A stretch of DNA of 64,000 nucleotides from positions 1-64,000 of the forward strand of contig CAIYZV010000260.1 in assembly GCA_903930765.1 (NCBI GenBank), given 5' to 3'. Of this stretch, positions 31,109 through 39,708 are shown piece by piece; the first letter of the stretch is position 1, and the number at the start of each line of letters is the position of its first letter. The notes beneath the pieces are model-generated. The model did not search any database. It was not told the origin of the DNA and saw only the letters and a list, made by a program, of their open reading frames with translations. Made by a program: the position numbers and the translations under genes. The stretch is from an uncultured Pirellula sp. (GTDB lineage: Bacteria; Planctomycetota; Planctomycetia; Pirellulales; Pirellulaceae).

Positions 31109-32013
31109 CGCACGCCTCGTCCTCGCGTTCGTCCCACCAGGAATCGCATCATCGGATGTTCATACGATTCGCTTGTCGTCACGCGATGGTAATCCACCCC
31201 AGTCTCGAGAACGATCTGCTGCATCTGCTTCAAGTAGTTGGCGAGCGAGCGTTGGTATCGATCTGCGATTTCGGTCGGTTCGACGAACAGCGATGTATTG
31301 CCCTCCATATCGACGAAGCGAACTGGCCGTCCGAAGGCAAAGCTTAATTCTTGGGGATCGAGGAGATGGAAAGCCGCGACGTCATGCTTTCGGAATCGCA
31401 AATGCTCGAAGCATTTTTTGAGTTGCGCCGGATCGACGAAGAAATCGGAGATGATGACAACGAGAGCGCGTTGCCGCACGGTTTCCGCGAGTTCATCGAG
31501 GATTTCAGGGAGACGCGTTTCCCCTTGGGGTTTGGTTTTCTCGAGCGTATCGAGAAGCAATTTCAGGTGGGCGGCGGATCGTTTGGGGGGGATGTTTTGA
31601 ACAATCTTTTCCGCGACGGTCGAGACCCCAACCGCATCGCCTTGTTGTGCCGCGAGGTAGGCGAGAGACGCACAAATACGCCGCCCGTAATCGATTTTGG
31701 TCAGCATTCCTTTCGACGCAAACCCCATGGATCCGCTGGTGTCGAGGACAGCACAGCAGCGGAGGTTGGTGTCGGCCTCGAACTCTTTGACGTAGTACCG
31801 GTCGGTACGGCCGAACGCGCGCCAATCGAGTCTGCGCAGATCGTCGCCGGGGACGTACTTTCGGTACTCGGCGAACTCGACGCTGGAACCGCGATGCGGC
31901 GAAGCATGCTTGCCTGAAACGTTGCCTTGCATCGCATGACGCGGCTTCAGGGGCACTGCCGACAATCTCGACAGGATCTGCGGATCGAGGAAGGAGCGGG
32001 AAACTTGGAGCAT
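31105..32013 (-). CDS. DUF58 domain protein
   Basis: HRGSSVEFAEYRKYVPGDDLRRLDWRAFGRTDRYYVKEFE; CAVLDTSGSMGF. Confidence 0.95.
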   Translation of the reverse strand: MLQVSRSFLDPQILSRLSAVPLKPRHAMQGNVSGKHASPHRGSSVEFAEYRKYVPGDDLRRLDWRAFGRTDRYYVKEFEADTNLRCCAVLDTSGSMGFASKGMLTKIDYGRRICASLAYLAAQQGDAVGVSTVAEKIVQNIPPKRSAAHLKLLLDTLEKTKPQGETRLPEILDELAETVRQRALVVIISDFFVDPAQLKKCFEHLRFRKHDVAAFHLLDPQELSFAFGRPVRFVDMEGNTSLFVEPTEIADRYQRSLANYLKQMQQIVLETGVDYHRVTTSESYEHPMMRFLVGRTRGRGVR

Positions 32014-32016
32014 GTC

Positions 32017-33039
32017 TTAGCGCATTTCGTCGAGCAATCGACTTACGATCTGTTTCGCGGAGACACCTTCGGCCTGGGCCGCAAAGGTGGTGATCAATCG
32101 GTGGACGAGGACGGGCTTGGCCACGTATTGAACATCTTCCAATCGCACCATGTAGCTTCCTTGGATCGCCGCTCGGCTCTTAGCTCCGAGGATCAAGTTT
32201 TGCACGGCTCGCGGGCCTGCGCCCCAGCTGACGAAAGGCTTGAGCCAATCCGGAGCGCTCGAACCTTGCGGACGCGTCTTGCGAACCAGTTTCGCGGCAT
32301 ACTCATAGATATGGTCGGCTACAGGAATACGGCGCACCAGCTTTTGGTAAGCCATGATCTCCTCGCCGCTGAGAACGCCTTGGAGTTTGACCAAGTCATC
32401 TCCCGTGGTGGATCTCGCAATTTGAATTTCTTCTTCTTCGTTGGGGTAATCGAGTTCCACCAAGAACATGAAGCGGTCGAGTTGGGCTTCGGGGAGCGGG
32501 TAGGTGCCTTCTTGTTCGACCGGGTTCTGCGTAGCCAGCACCATGAACGGGGATTCGAGCTCAAAGGTTTTCCCGAGGACCGTCACCCGTTGTTCTTGCA
32601 TCGCCTCAAGCAATGCCGCTTGGGTCTTTGGTGGGGCTCGGTTGATCTCATCGGCCAAGATGATATTTTCAAAAATCGGACCGGGGATGAACTGGAACTC
32701 GCGGCGCCCCTCGGCGGTTTCCTGCAGGATGTCCGTACCGGTGATGTCCATCGGCATCAGGTCCGGAGTGAACTGAATGCGGTTGAACCCCAAGGACATG
32801 GTTTCCGCAATCTTGCTGACGAGCAAGGTCTTTGCGAGGCCTGGAACCCCCATGAGCAGAGCGTGCCGACGCGCGAACAAGCAAATCGCGAGCTGTTCGA
32901 TCACTTCTCTCTGACCGACGATGACTTTACCTAGCTCAGCGCACAATTTGGAATACGATTCCCGCAGCGCGTCGATCATTCGGACTTCTTGGTCGGTGAG
33001 TTGATGGCTGCTGGTTTGCTTGGGATCTGCAAGGCTCAT
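32017..33039 (-). CDS. moxR: MoxR-family AAA+ ATPase
   Basis: VIVGQREVIEQL, LLMGVPGLAKTLL, LADEINRAPPKTQAALLEAMQEQRVTV, ATQNPVEQEGTYPLPEAQLDRF; likely start MSLADPKQ at 33039. Confidence 0.95.
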   Translation of the reverse strand: MSLADPKQTSSHQLTDQEVRMIDALRESYSKLCAELGKVIVGQREVIEQLAICLFARRHALLMGVPGLAKTLLVSKIAETMSLGFNRIQFTPDLMPMDITGTDILQETAEGRREFQFIPGPIFENIILADEINRAPPKTQAALLEAMQEQRVTVLGKTFELESPFMVLATQNPVEQEGTYPLPEAQLDRFMFLVELDYPNEEEEIQIARSTTGDDLVKLQGVLSGEEIMAYQKLVRRIPVADHIYEYAAKLVRKTRPQGSSAPDWLKPFVSWGAGPRAVQNLILGAKSRAAIQGSYMVRLEDVQYVAKPVLVHRLITTFAAQAEGVSAKQIVSRLLDEMR

Positions 33040-33307
33040 GAAGCTAAGGTCTACTGGTGAGAATCCGTTGGATGAAGTGGTAACGTAAGATCGTGGATGT
33101 GGACCGCGAGGAAACTGCGAAGCGGAATTGCAACTAAGGCTATGCCGACGGCTAGTACCGCGAAGCCAGGCCTGCAAAATCGTCCTTGCGAACCTTTTCC
33201 ACCGGGTCCTAGTGTAATCCAAAACGGCCCCTGTTTCGCCCCGCAGCAGCGAGTTTGGTACCTTTCCCCGCGATTCCTGGTTGCCTGTTAGGTAGCGTGT
33301 TGTATGG

Positions 33308-34135
33308 CTATTTTTCCGGGGAATCAGCGTCTAGTTTCGGGAGGACGGAGTCCATGATGCCCATGACAATTTTGCGGTAAACCTTCTCGAGCAATGGATT
33401 TGCCTTGATCAGCCTCATGGTTCGATACAACTGCTCGCCTGTTTCTGGGTCGATATCCACTTCGCCGGTGATGCCTTGGGCATCGATCAGGATCAGTCGG
33501 TAGTCTTTCCGACCTTCGCCATCGATCGTGCGGACAACATCGTGAAGTTGGGCCGTGCTGACGTCGATCGATTTTCCGGATGGGTTCTCGATGGGACGCT
33601 CGGCCCGATTTTTGGTGACCCCGCCTAGAAAGTTGGCCATCTGATCAACGGTTTCCGTTTTGCTTTCCTGGCTCAACTGCTGGCTGAGTCTCGAGAGCCG
33701 ATCCAAGTTTTCTTGGCCCGTGCGACGCTTGCCACTCTCAATACTGCGATCGATCTGACGTTGAATAAAAGTGCTCTCGGCAGATTGGCCTGCGGGATCG
33801 CGCTCGGCGGCTGGGCGTTGGTCGGCAATCGCGCCTTCCCAACGGGGGTCGTCGGTACTGGGTGTCAACGGGTCGATAGCTTCCTCAGAACGATTTCCTC
33901 GGACAGTAAAGCTCTCTTCCACCGCCAACGGCTCACGAAAAGCCCCCTCGATTTCCATGGGGGGACTCGCTACGTGCTCGATCGGTGACACCCAGATGGC
34001 AGCGAGCCATGCTGCGGCTCCAATCGCGATCGCATGAAGCAATAGCGAACTGGAGGCCGCCATCTTCCATGGAGACAGCGTGCTGCGGGATGATTTCGAA
34101 GGTGAATTGCCAGAGGGCGATCGTTGGGAACCCAT
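33308..34135 (-). CDS. Hypothetical protein with one TM segment
   Basis: 275 aa; hydrophobic SSLLLHAIAIGAAAWLAAIWV near the N-terminus; charged remainder. Confidence 0.7.
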   Translation of the reverse strand: MGSQRSPSGNSPSKSSRSTLSPWKMAASSSLLLHAIAIGAAAWLAAIWVSPIEHVASPPMEIEGAFREPLAVEESFTVRGNRSEEAIDPLTPSTDDPRWEGAIADQRPAAERDPAGQSAESTFIQRQIDRSIESGKRRTGQENLDRLSRLSQQLSQESKTETVDQMANFLGGVTKNRAERPIENPSGKSIDVSTAQLHDVVRTIDGEGRKDYRLILIDAQGITGEVDIDPETGEQLYRTMRLIKANPLLEKVYRKIVMGIMDSVLPKLDADSPEK

Positions 34136-34183
34136 GGTGATATTTTAGTCCATGAAGAATCGCCTGAGCAGTCTCGCCAGTGC

Positions 34184-34255
34184 TTATTGCTAACGATTGG
34201 CGTTATTGCTAACGATTGGCCTTGTTGCTAACGATTTGTCGCTAGCGATTACGGG
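34184..34255 (+). repeat. Four degenerate copies of a ~19-bp tandem repeat; the last copy contains the aroC stop codon
   Basis: ttattgctaacgattggcg / ttattgctaacgattggcc / ttgttgctaacgatttgt / cgctagcgattacggg. Confidence 0.9.
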
Positions 34256-35390
34256 CCATGGTCTGGAACAGGTCGTAACGGGCCTTCAGTTCCGCGACGC
34301 TATCCCCACCGAATTTGTCAACCAAAGCCGTAGCGATCTCGAAGGCGACTACATGCTCGACGATGATGGCAGCGGCGGAAATGGCGCAGACATCGCTTCG
34401 CTCGTAGTTAGCGCGATGGGGCTGTTTGTCTTCCATCCGGATCGAATCGAGGGGCTTGCGCAAGGTGCTGATCGGTTTTTTCGCAGCCCGGAGGATGAGG
34501 GATTGTCCGTTGGTCATGCCACCTTCGAGCCCACCTGCGTTGTTGCTGGGACGGACGTAGCCTAAGTGGGGCAAGTGGGTCAGTTCGGGGTCGTGGTGAA
34601 TCGGGTCGTGGACTTCGGAACCTCGCCGCCGAGCAGCCTCGAAACCCATGCCGATCTCTACTCCTTTGATGGCTTGGACGGCCATGACCGCTTGGGCTAA
34701 TCGTCCATCGAGTTTTCGATCCCATTGGGCGTGAGTTCCCAAGCCGAACGGCAATCCATCCACTCGGACTTCGATGACCCCCCCGAGCGTATCTCCTTCG
34801 TCGGCCATCCTGTCGATGTACGATTCGGCTTCTTTGTCCCGCGAGGGATCGACGCTGTAGATGCTGCTCGCATCGCGAAGTTCGCGAACTCCGGCGATTG
34901 TTTTGGAGCGGGTGTCTGCGGCCCCGATGGCCATGGCGCCCAGTTCGACCACATAACCTACCGTCTCGATGCCGACGACGGCGAGCAACTGCCGAGCCAG
35001 CGCGCCAGCGGCGACACGAACGGCGGTTTCGCGGGCGCTGGAGCGTTCGAGCACCCCACGGATCGAGCCCAGGTACTTGATGGCTCCCGTAAGATCGGCG
35101 TGGCCTGGACGAGGGCGTTCCAACTCCTTGAGCCGCTCGAGTTTGTAATCGTTGTTGACGACTTGCAACGTGATGGGGGAACCGAGGGTCGTCGATTGCC
35201 ACACACCGGTCAAAATATCGACCGTATCCTGTTCGAGTTTCTGCCGTCCACCGCGGCCGTAACCTCCTTGCCTCAATCGCAATTCACGATTGATCATCTC
35301 CTCGTCGATCTTTAAGCCTGCCGGAAACCCATCGATCAGTGCGATGAGAGATTTTCCATGGGATTCACCGGCGGTCCAATAACGAAGCAT
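34242..35390 (-). CDS. aroC: Chorismate synthase
   Basis: MLRYWTAGESHGKSLIALIDGFPAGL; RQGGYGRGGRQKLEQD; RSSARETAVRVAAGALA. Confidence 0.96.
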   Translation of the reverse strand: MLRYWTAGESHGKSLIALIDGFPAGLKIDEEMINRELRLRQGGYGRGGRQKLEQDTVDILTGVWQSTTLGSPITLQVVNNDYKLERLKELERPRPGHADLTGAIKYLGSIRGVLERSSARETAVRVAAGALARQLLAVVGIETVGYVVELGAMAIGAADTRSKTIAGVRELRDASSIYSVDPSRDKEAESYIDRMADEGDTLGGVIEVRVDGLPFGLGTHAQWDRKLDGRLAQAVMAVQAIKGVEIGMGFEAARRRGSEVHDPIHHDPELTHLPHLGYVRPSNNAGGLEGGMTNGQSLILRAAKKPISTLRKPLDSIRMEDKQPHRANYERSDVCAISAAAIIVEHVVAFEIATALVDKFGGDSVAELKARYDLFQTMARNR

Positions 35391-35563
35391 GAGGAAGGGT
35401 CCGAGCTATATCCGATAGGGTGTGTCTGCGGGTGCGAACTGAGTCGTTGCAATGAGCAACTTTGGTCTTTAGGTGGAGGACACTTGGTCGGTCCTTCAAA
35501 TCCCTATTCTAATTCCAGGTCCCCGTGAGCCAAAGCCCGAAAGGTAGGCACGAAACGTCATTC

Positions 35564-35611
35564 ATTGCGGCTATCGGGCATTGCGGCTAACGGGCATTGC
35601 GGCTAACGGGT
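35564..35611 (+). repeat. Three copies of a 16-bp tandem repeat; the last contains the stop codon of the hypothetical gene
   Basis: attgcggctatcgggc / attgcggctaacgggc / attgcggctaacgggt. Confidence 0.95.
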
Positions 35612-36424
35612 ACTGGGTGGGTTTTTTCCTGCGAGTGCCTCGTCGAGCATGAGTTGGAAGGATTCGTTGTTGGAGACTTCTTTCGCCTTGCGAATGATGT
35701 CAAGTGCTTCCTCGCGTCGGTCGTTGACCGCGAGGATAAACACGATGGTACTGACACCTTTAAAAAACTCACCCTCGAAGCGTGCGACGGCATCGTTGCC
35801 GATCCCTTTCAATGTTTTGATCATTCGAAAGCTTTCGAGCAGTTTTTCAAATTCTTTGGTTCCGTCCAAATAGCGTCCGCATAGCTCGAATTTTTGGTTG
35901 GCGATCAGAGCTGGTTGGGCCAAGAAGTAGACTTCCTTGGCGATGCGAGGGGAATTTTTGTCGAGTTGCTCAAAGGCAGCTGCTGTCTTTGGAACTTGTT
36001 TCACGACCCTATTGATTCCGGCTAGGTCCATGAACGAGCGCTGTGGATCTCTGCCTTCATTGAGCATCTGCAGCGCCTCATCTCGCTTCTCGAGAAGTTT
36101 TTTCATCGCCGGAGGATACTCATTGGCCAGATCGTTCCAAGCGGCCAACGCGAACGAGAGCCGAACGCCGATGAATGCAGGCTCAACAACCGTCGATTTC
36201 TCGTAGATCCAAAGGTACTTCTCGAGAGCCAGTTGGTAGCGTTTGGCCTTCGCGTCCAGTTCGGCTTCGCTGAGGATTGTTCTCGGAATTGGGTTGCTCG
36301 GTGGGACCCATTCATCCCCTTGAGATAAACCGAGGAACAGTACCAAAGAGGCGATCGAGACCAACGAGAGTTGCGTCGAGATTCGACGAAGAATCATTCC
36401 AAAACGAATCGTTCGATGGATCAT
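35603..36424 (-). CDS. Hypothetical exported protein, helical/TPR-like
   Basis: Signal-like MILRRISTQLSLVSIASLVLFLGLSQG; likely start at 36424 (ORF extends to 36535). Confidence 0.7.
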   Translation of the reverse strand: MIHRTIRFGMILRRISTQLSLVSIASLVLFLGLSQGDEWVPPSNPIPRTILSEAELDAKAKRYQLALEKYLWIYEKSTVVEPAFIGVRLSFALAAWNDLANEYPPAMKKLLEKRDEALQMLNEGRDPQRSFMDLAGINRVVKQVPKTAAAFEQLDKNSPRIAKEVYFLAQPALIANQKFELCGRYLDGTKEFEKLLESFRMIKTLKGIGNDAVARFEGEFFKGVSTIVFILAVNDRREEALDIIRKAKEVSNNESFQLMLDEALAGKNPPSTR

Positions 36425-36531
36425 GGCACGTCCCCTTACCTCGATGAGAGAGGTTGGATCGAAGCGTAACTCGAGTTGTTGAAGGGTTAGGGATGCGACG
36501 CTACGATCGCCGCAAGAAGCTCGCCCCTCAA

Positions 36532-38352
36532 TCAATCTTTGCCATAGTGTTTTACTTGATCCCAGTAGGTCTCAAAAGCACCCGTCTTGTGGAAGTCAGG
36601 GCTATTATCGATATCGTGGCATTCGAGGCATTTGTCTTGGGCCCGTTCGAGCGAGAGCTTCATTTGGGAACGAAGTGTCTCTAGCAGTTGTTTGTCAGCT
36701 TCGATATCGCCGAGTTCGGCCTCGACGTGTTTGGACCCAGGACCATGGCAGTTTTCGCAACCGTTGCCCAGCAATTGCTGCGATTGCTCGACCGAGGTGT
36801 AGCCCGTTCGGTAGGGGTACACCCCTTGCGGATTCCAGCCAGTTACGTGGCACGATATGCACTCGGGGTCGTAGATTCGGGTCAATGAACGCTCTGGCGG
36901 TTCGATGATCGATTCGGTGGCATGGGCATGGGGTGTATTCTTCCAAATCTCGTAAGCGGTCGAGTGGCAGTCACCGCACTTCTCGCTCCCCACGAACTCG
37001 CGGGTGGTCGGATGGGTGAGGGGCCTCAGGCCCAGCGAGCTGAAGGTGTTGTCCGATTTGGCCTTCAGTTCGTCTTGGTACTTCCCAAACAGGTCTGTCA
37101 TCCGCGGGGAGTCTTCGAACTGAGAGCTCAGGGCGATGCGTTGGTAGCGTGTTGGCTGATCTGCGGAATCGAACAATCCGAAGATACCCGCGTACATCCC
37201 CTTGGAGCCGACTTGCACGATTTCAGAGCGCGAGCCGGGAAGGACTTCGGGGCGATAGGTCGGTTCGCCGTAGCCGCCCGACGTGACTACCAGTTGGAAC
37301 TGTGGAACCTCTTTCACAATGGCTCGAGTTTCATCCAAACCAGCATGTGCGATCAGGATTTGGAAGTCGCACTTTTCTTCGTTGAGCTTGGCCGCGATTT
37401 CCTTGAGTGCGGGGATTGGTGGCTCCACCTTGAAGTACGATTCGCCGTTGCGCAGTAGCTCGCGCGTGTTCTCTTCTCCGAGAATACTGGTGATGCCGAT
37501 CTTGTGAGTCCGGCCCTTGGGATCTTTGACTGAGACCACTTTGTAGCGAAGGTCGAAATCGGGTAATAGGCTGACGTTGGCGCTCACGAACAGCGAATTG
37601 CTTCCTGTGTTATCCAAGATCGAGACCAGGATATTGTCGGAGAGCTTCAGGTCCTTTTCACCATAAGCGGCCGCCTCATATCCCATCTCGCGGAAGGCTT
37701 GTGTCGTCCATTGGAATTTGATTTCCGATTGCGTGCCATCGGTTCGGACTTGATTCCCGCCATCGATGGGCATGACGTTCCAGCCACGCTTCTTTAGGGA
37801 TGTCAGGAGCGTGTCGCGACGGTTGACACCCCCTTTTTGATTGGCCAGACCGGTGCAACCGCATGGCTCGAGATAGCCAGACTGGCTTCCTGTGATGAAG
37901 AAGACCAGCCAAGGGTCTTTCCAATCGGTAGCGATCTTTTGATTCTTCTCTTCTTCTGAAGCGACGGTGATGGGGTCTTGGTTTGTCTGTGCGCCTCGAT
38001 TGGCTTCGGGTGCAATGGTCTGTCGACCGACGTCCGTCAGTTTGCCATCCTTGGGCTTGAGCACATCCTGAGGTTGGTTGGCAACCTGTTGAGACGTGTT
38101 GGTTGGTTCTTGGGGTTTGGCGGTGGAATCAGGAAAGCGGATTTGGATTCTTTGGCGTGTGCCGGGATCCGAGGGTGGCTGGGCGGAACTCCAAACGGCA
38201 GGCAGGGCGAGAGACGCGGCCGAGGCTGTTAGTAACGCTAGCAAAAACCGCGACCTACCTCGACGGGATCCGTGCCGCGGAGAGTGGGACCGATGGGTGG
38301 CGAGTGATGGCGTGCTGTGAGTGGTTGATCCGTTGCGATCGAGAACTCTCAT
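36532..38352 (-). CDS. Exported metallophosphoesterase/5'-nucleotidase-like protein fused to a tetrahaem c-type cytochrome domain
   Basis: FFITGSQSGYLEPCGCTGLANQKGGVNRRDTLL; four CxxCH motifs CGDCH, CISCH, CENCH, CLECH. Confidence 0.85.
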   Translation of the reverse strand: MRVLDRNGSTTHSTPSLATHRSHSPRHGSRRGRSRFLLALLTASAASLALPAVWSSAQPPSDPGTRQRIQIRFPDSTAKPQEPTNTSQQVANQPQDVLKPKDGKLTDVGRQTIAPEANRGAQTNQDPITVASEEEKNQKIATDWKDPWLVFFITGSQSGYLEPCGCTGLANQKGGVNRRDTLLTSLKKRGWNVMPIDGGNQVRTDGTQSEIKFQWTTQAFREMGYEAAAYGEKDLKLSDNILVSILDNTGSNSLFVSANVSLLPDFDLRYKVVSVKDPKGRTHKIGITSILGEENTRELLRNGESYFKVEPPIPALKEIAAKLNEEKCDFQILIAHAGLDETRAIVKEVPQFQLVVTSGGYGEPTYRPEVLPGSRSEIVQVGSKGMYAGIFGLFDSADQPTRYQRIALSSQFEDSPRMTDLFGKYQDELKAKSDNTFSSLGLRPLTHPTTREFVGSEKCGDCHSTAYEIWKNTPHAHATESIIEPPERSLTRIYDPECISCHVTGWNPQGVYPYRTGYTSVEQSQQLLGNGCENCHGPGSKHVEAELGDIEADKQLLETLRSQMKLSLERAQDKCLECHDIDNSPDFHKTGAFETYWDQVKHYGKD

Positions 38353-38415
38353 TGTCCGCACACCTCCCTGCGACTCAAAGCTTACGATGGAACCCAAGCT
38401 GACAAGCGAATGCTT

Positions 38416-39630
38416 CTATTCGGTAATCCGGAACCTCAAGAAGATCGGAATTTCAGGGGAGCTTTCGACATCTGTTTCGATGACAATCTTTCCGAAATCT
38501 TTTGAAAATGTTCCATCGAGTTCGATCGGATCGGTACCAGGTGGGATTTCAAGTGTGATGGGGTAAATGCGTTGATTGGGAGAAACTTTGGGTTCGCCCA
38601 AGGAGGCTTTCAATTGGCTTGGCAGAACTTTACCGATACGCACGTTGGGGTCTTGTTTCGAGTCCTCGTTTCGGATGGCGATCATGAACGACTTCTTGAG
38701 TCCGCTGGAGGACTTTGCTGCTCCCATGCTCAAGATATTTCGGCTTTCGTTGTAATCGTCACCGGCGATGATGCGCACAGGTGTAACGACGCGTCCACGA
38801 ACGTTGTAGGTCAAGAACTCATCATCCGGACCATCGTTTTGTTTCCGAACGATATGGACGTCGATGTTTAATGGACCAGCGGCAACACCGGGTAGGATAC
38901 GAATCTTGCCTTGGATCATTCGTCGGGCGCTTTCCATCTTAGGGATCTCACCTTTGGTGAGTTCTCGTTCCCCTTCAAGTTCGACTTTGATGCGTTTCGA
39001 GAGGATTGAATCTTTCACGGCGCCGGTTCCAAGATTCATCGGACCTTCTTGGAAGCTGTAAATGGTGAAGGGGATTTCGGTTTCTTGATTGCTGAAGACA
39101 TCGCCATGGTTGTGCGGTGGAGGGTCAAACACGTAGGCTTGACCGATCTCACCATGGATCGTGAGTTTGACTTCTTCTTGGTTTAGGCAATCGGTTCCCA
39201 CGGTCGCGGTTTGCGCGAACTCGCCGGTTCCTCCTTCGGCCTTCCATTCCAGCTCGACGTCGGTTTCTTCTCCGGGAGCCAAGGTTGCGTCTTTGAACTT
39301 ACCCACCGTGCACTTGCAGGTGCTGGTCTTAAACCAAATTCGGGCGTTCGCTTCACCGACGTTCTTGAAGACAAATTTATGCGATCGTTTCGTCCCCTTC
39401 ATCATCATTCCGAAATCGAGGTCAGCCCCGTTAACCACCTCGACTTTTCCAGACTTCGTGGAGGCTTCCTGCCGAATGGCGGCTTGGATGGCTTCCTTCT
39501 GGGACGTAATTCCAACCGCTTCGTTGTTTCCCATGGCATTTGCCATTTTGGAAACGCGACGTTCATGCTGGATTTTCGCGATGACGTATCCGACACCGAT
39601 GCACGACAAAATCAGGAGAAGGGTTCGCAT
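38416..39630 (-). CDS. DUF1573 domain protein
   Basis: DLDFGMMMKGTKRSHKFVFKNVGEANARIWFKTSTCKCTVGKF; signal/TM N-terminus. Confidence 0.88.
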   Translation of the reverse strand: MRTLLLILSCIGVGYVIAKIQHERRVSKMANAMGNNEAVGITSQKEAIQAAIRQEASTKSGKVEVVNGADLDFGMMMKGTKRSHKFVFKNVGEANARIWFKTSTCKCTVGKFKDATLAPGEETDVELEWKAEGGTGEFAQTATVGTDCLNQEEVKLTIHGEIGQAYVFDPPPHNHGDVFSNQETEIPFTIYSFQEGPMNLGTGAVKDSILSKRIKVELEGERELTKGEIPKMESARRMIQGKIRILPGVAAGPLNIDVHIVRKQNDGPDDEFLTYNVRGRVVTPVRIIAGDDYNESRNILSMGAAKSSSGLKKSFMIAIRNEDSKQDPNVRIGKVLPSQLKASLGEPKVSPNQRIYPITLEIPPGTDPIELDGTFSKDFGKIVIETDVESSPEIPIFLRFRITE

Positions 39631-39708
39631 AGGGAAACGGGGCTAGGAAGCCAAGGGAAGCGTTGAAGGGCCGATAGAAGAAAAGAAAACGACGAATACG
39701 ATTCAAAA

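Noticed and set aside
31927-32934. 335-aa + strand ORF
   Set aside because: Antisense to moxR; a shadow ORF of a GC-biased coding sequence
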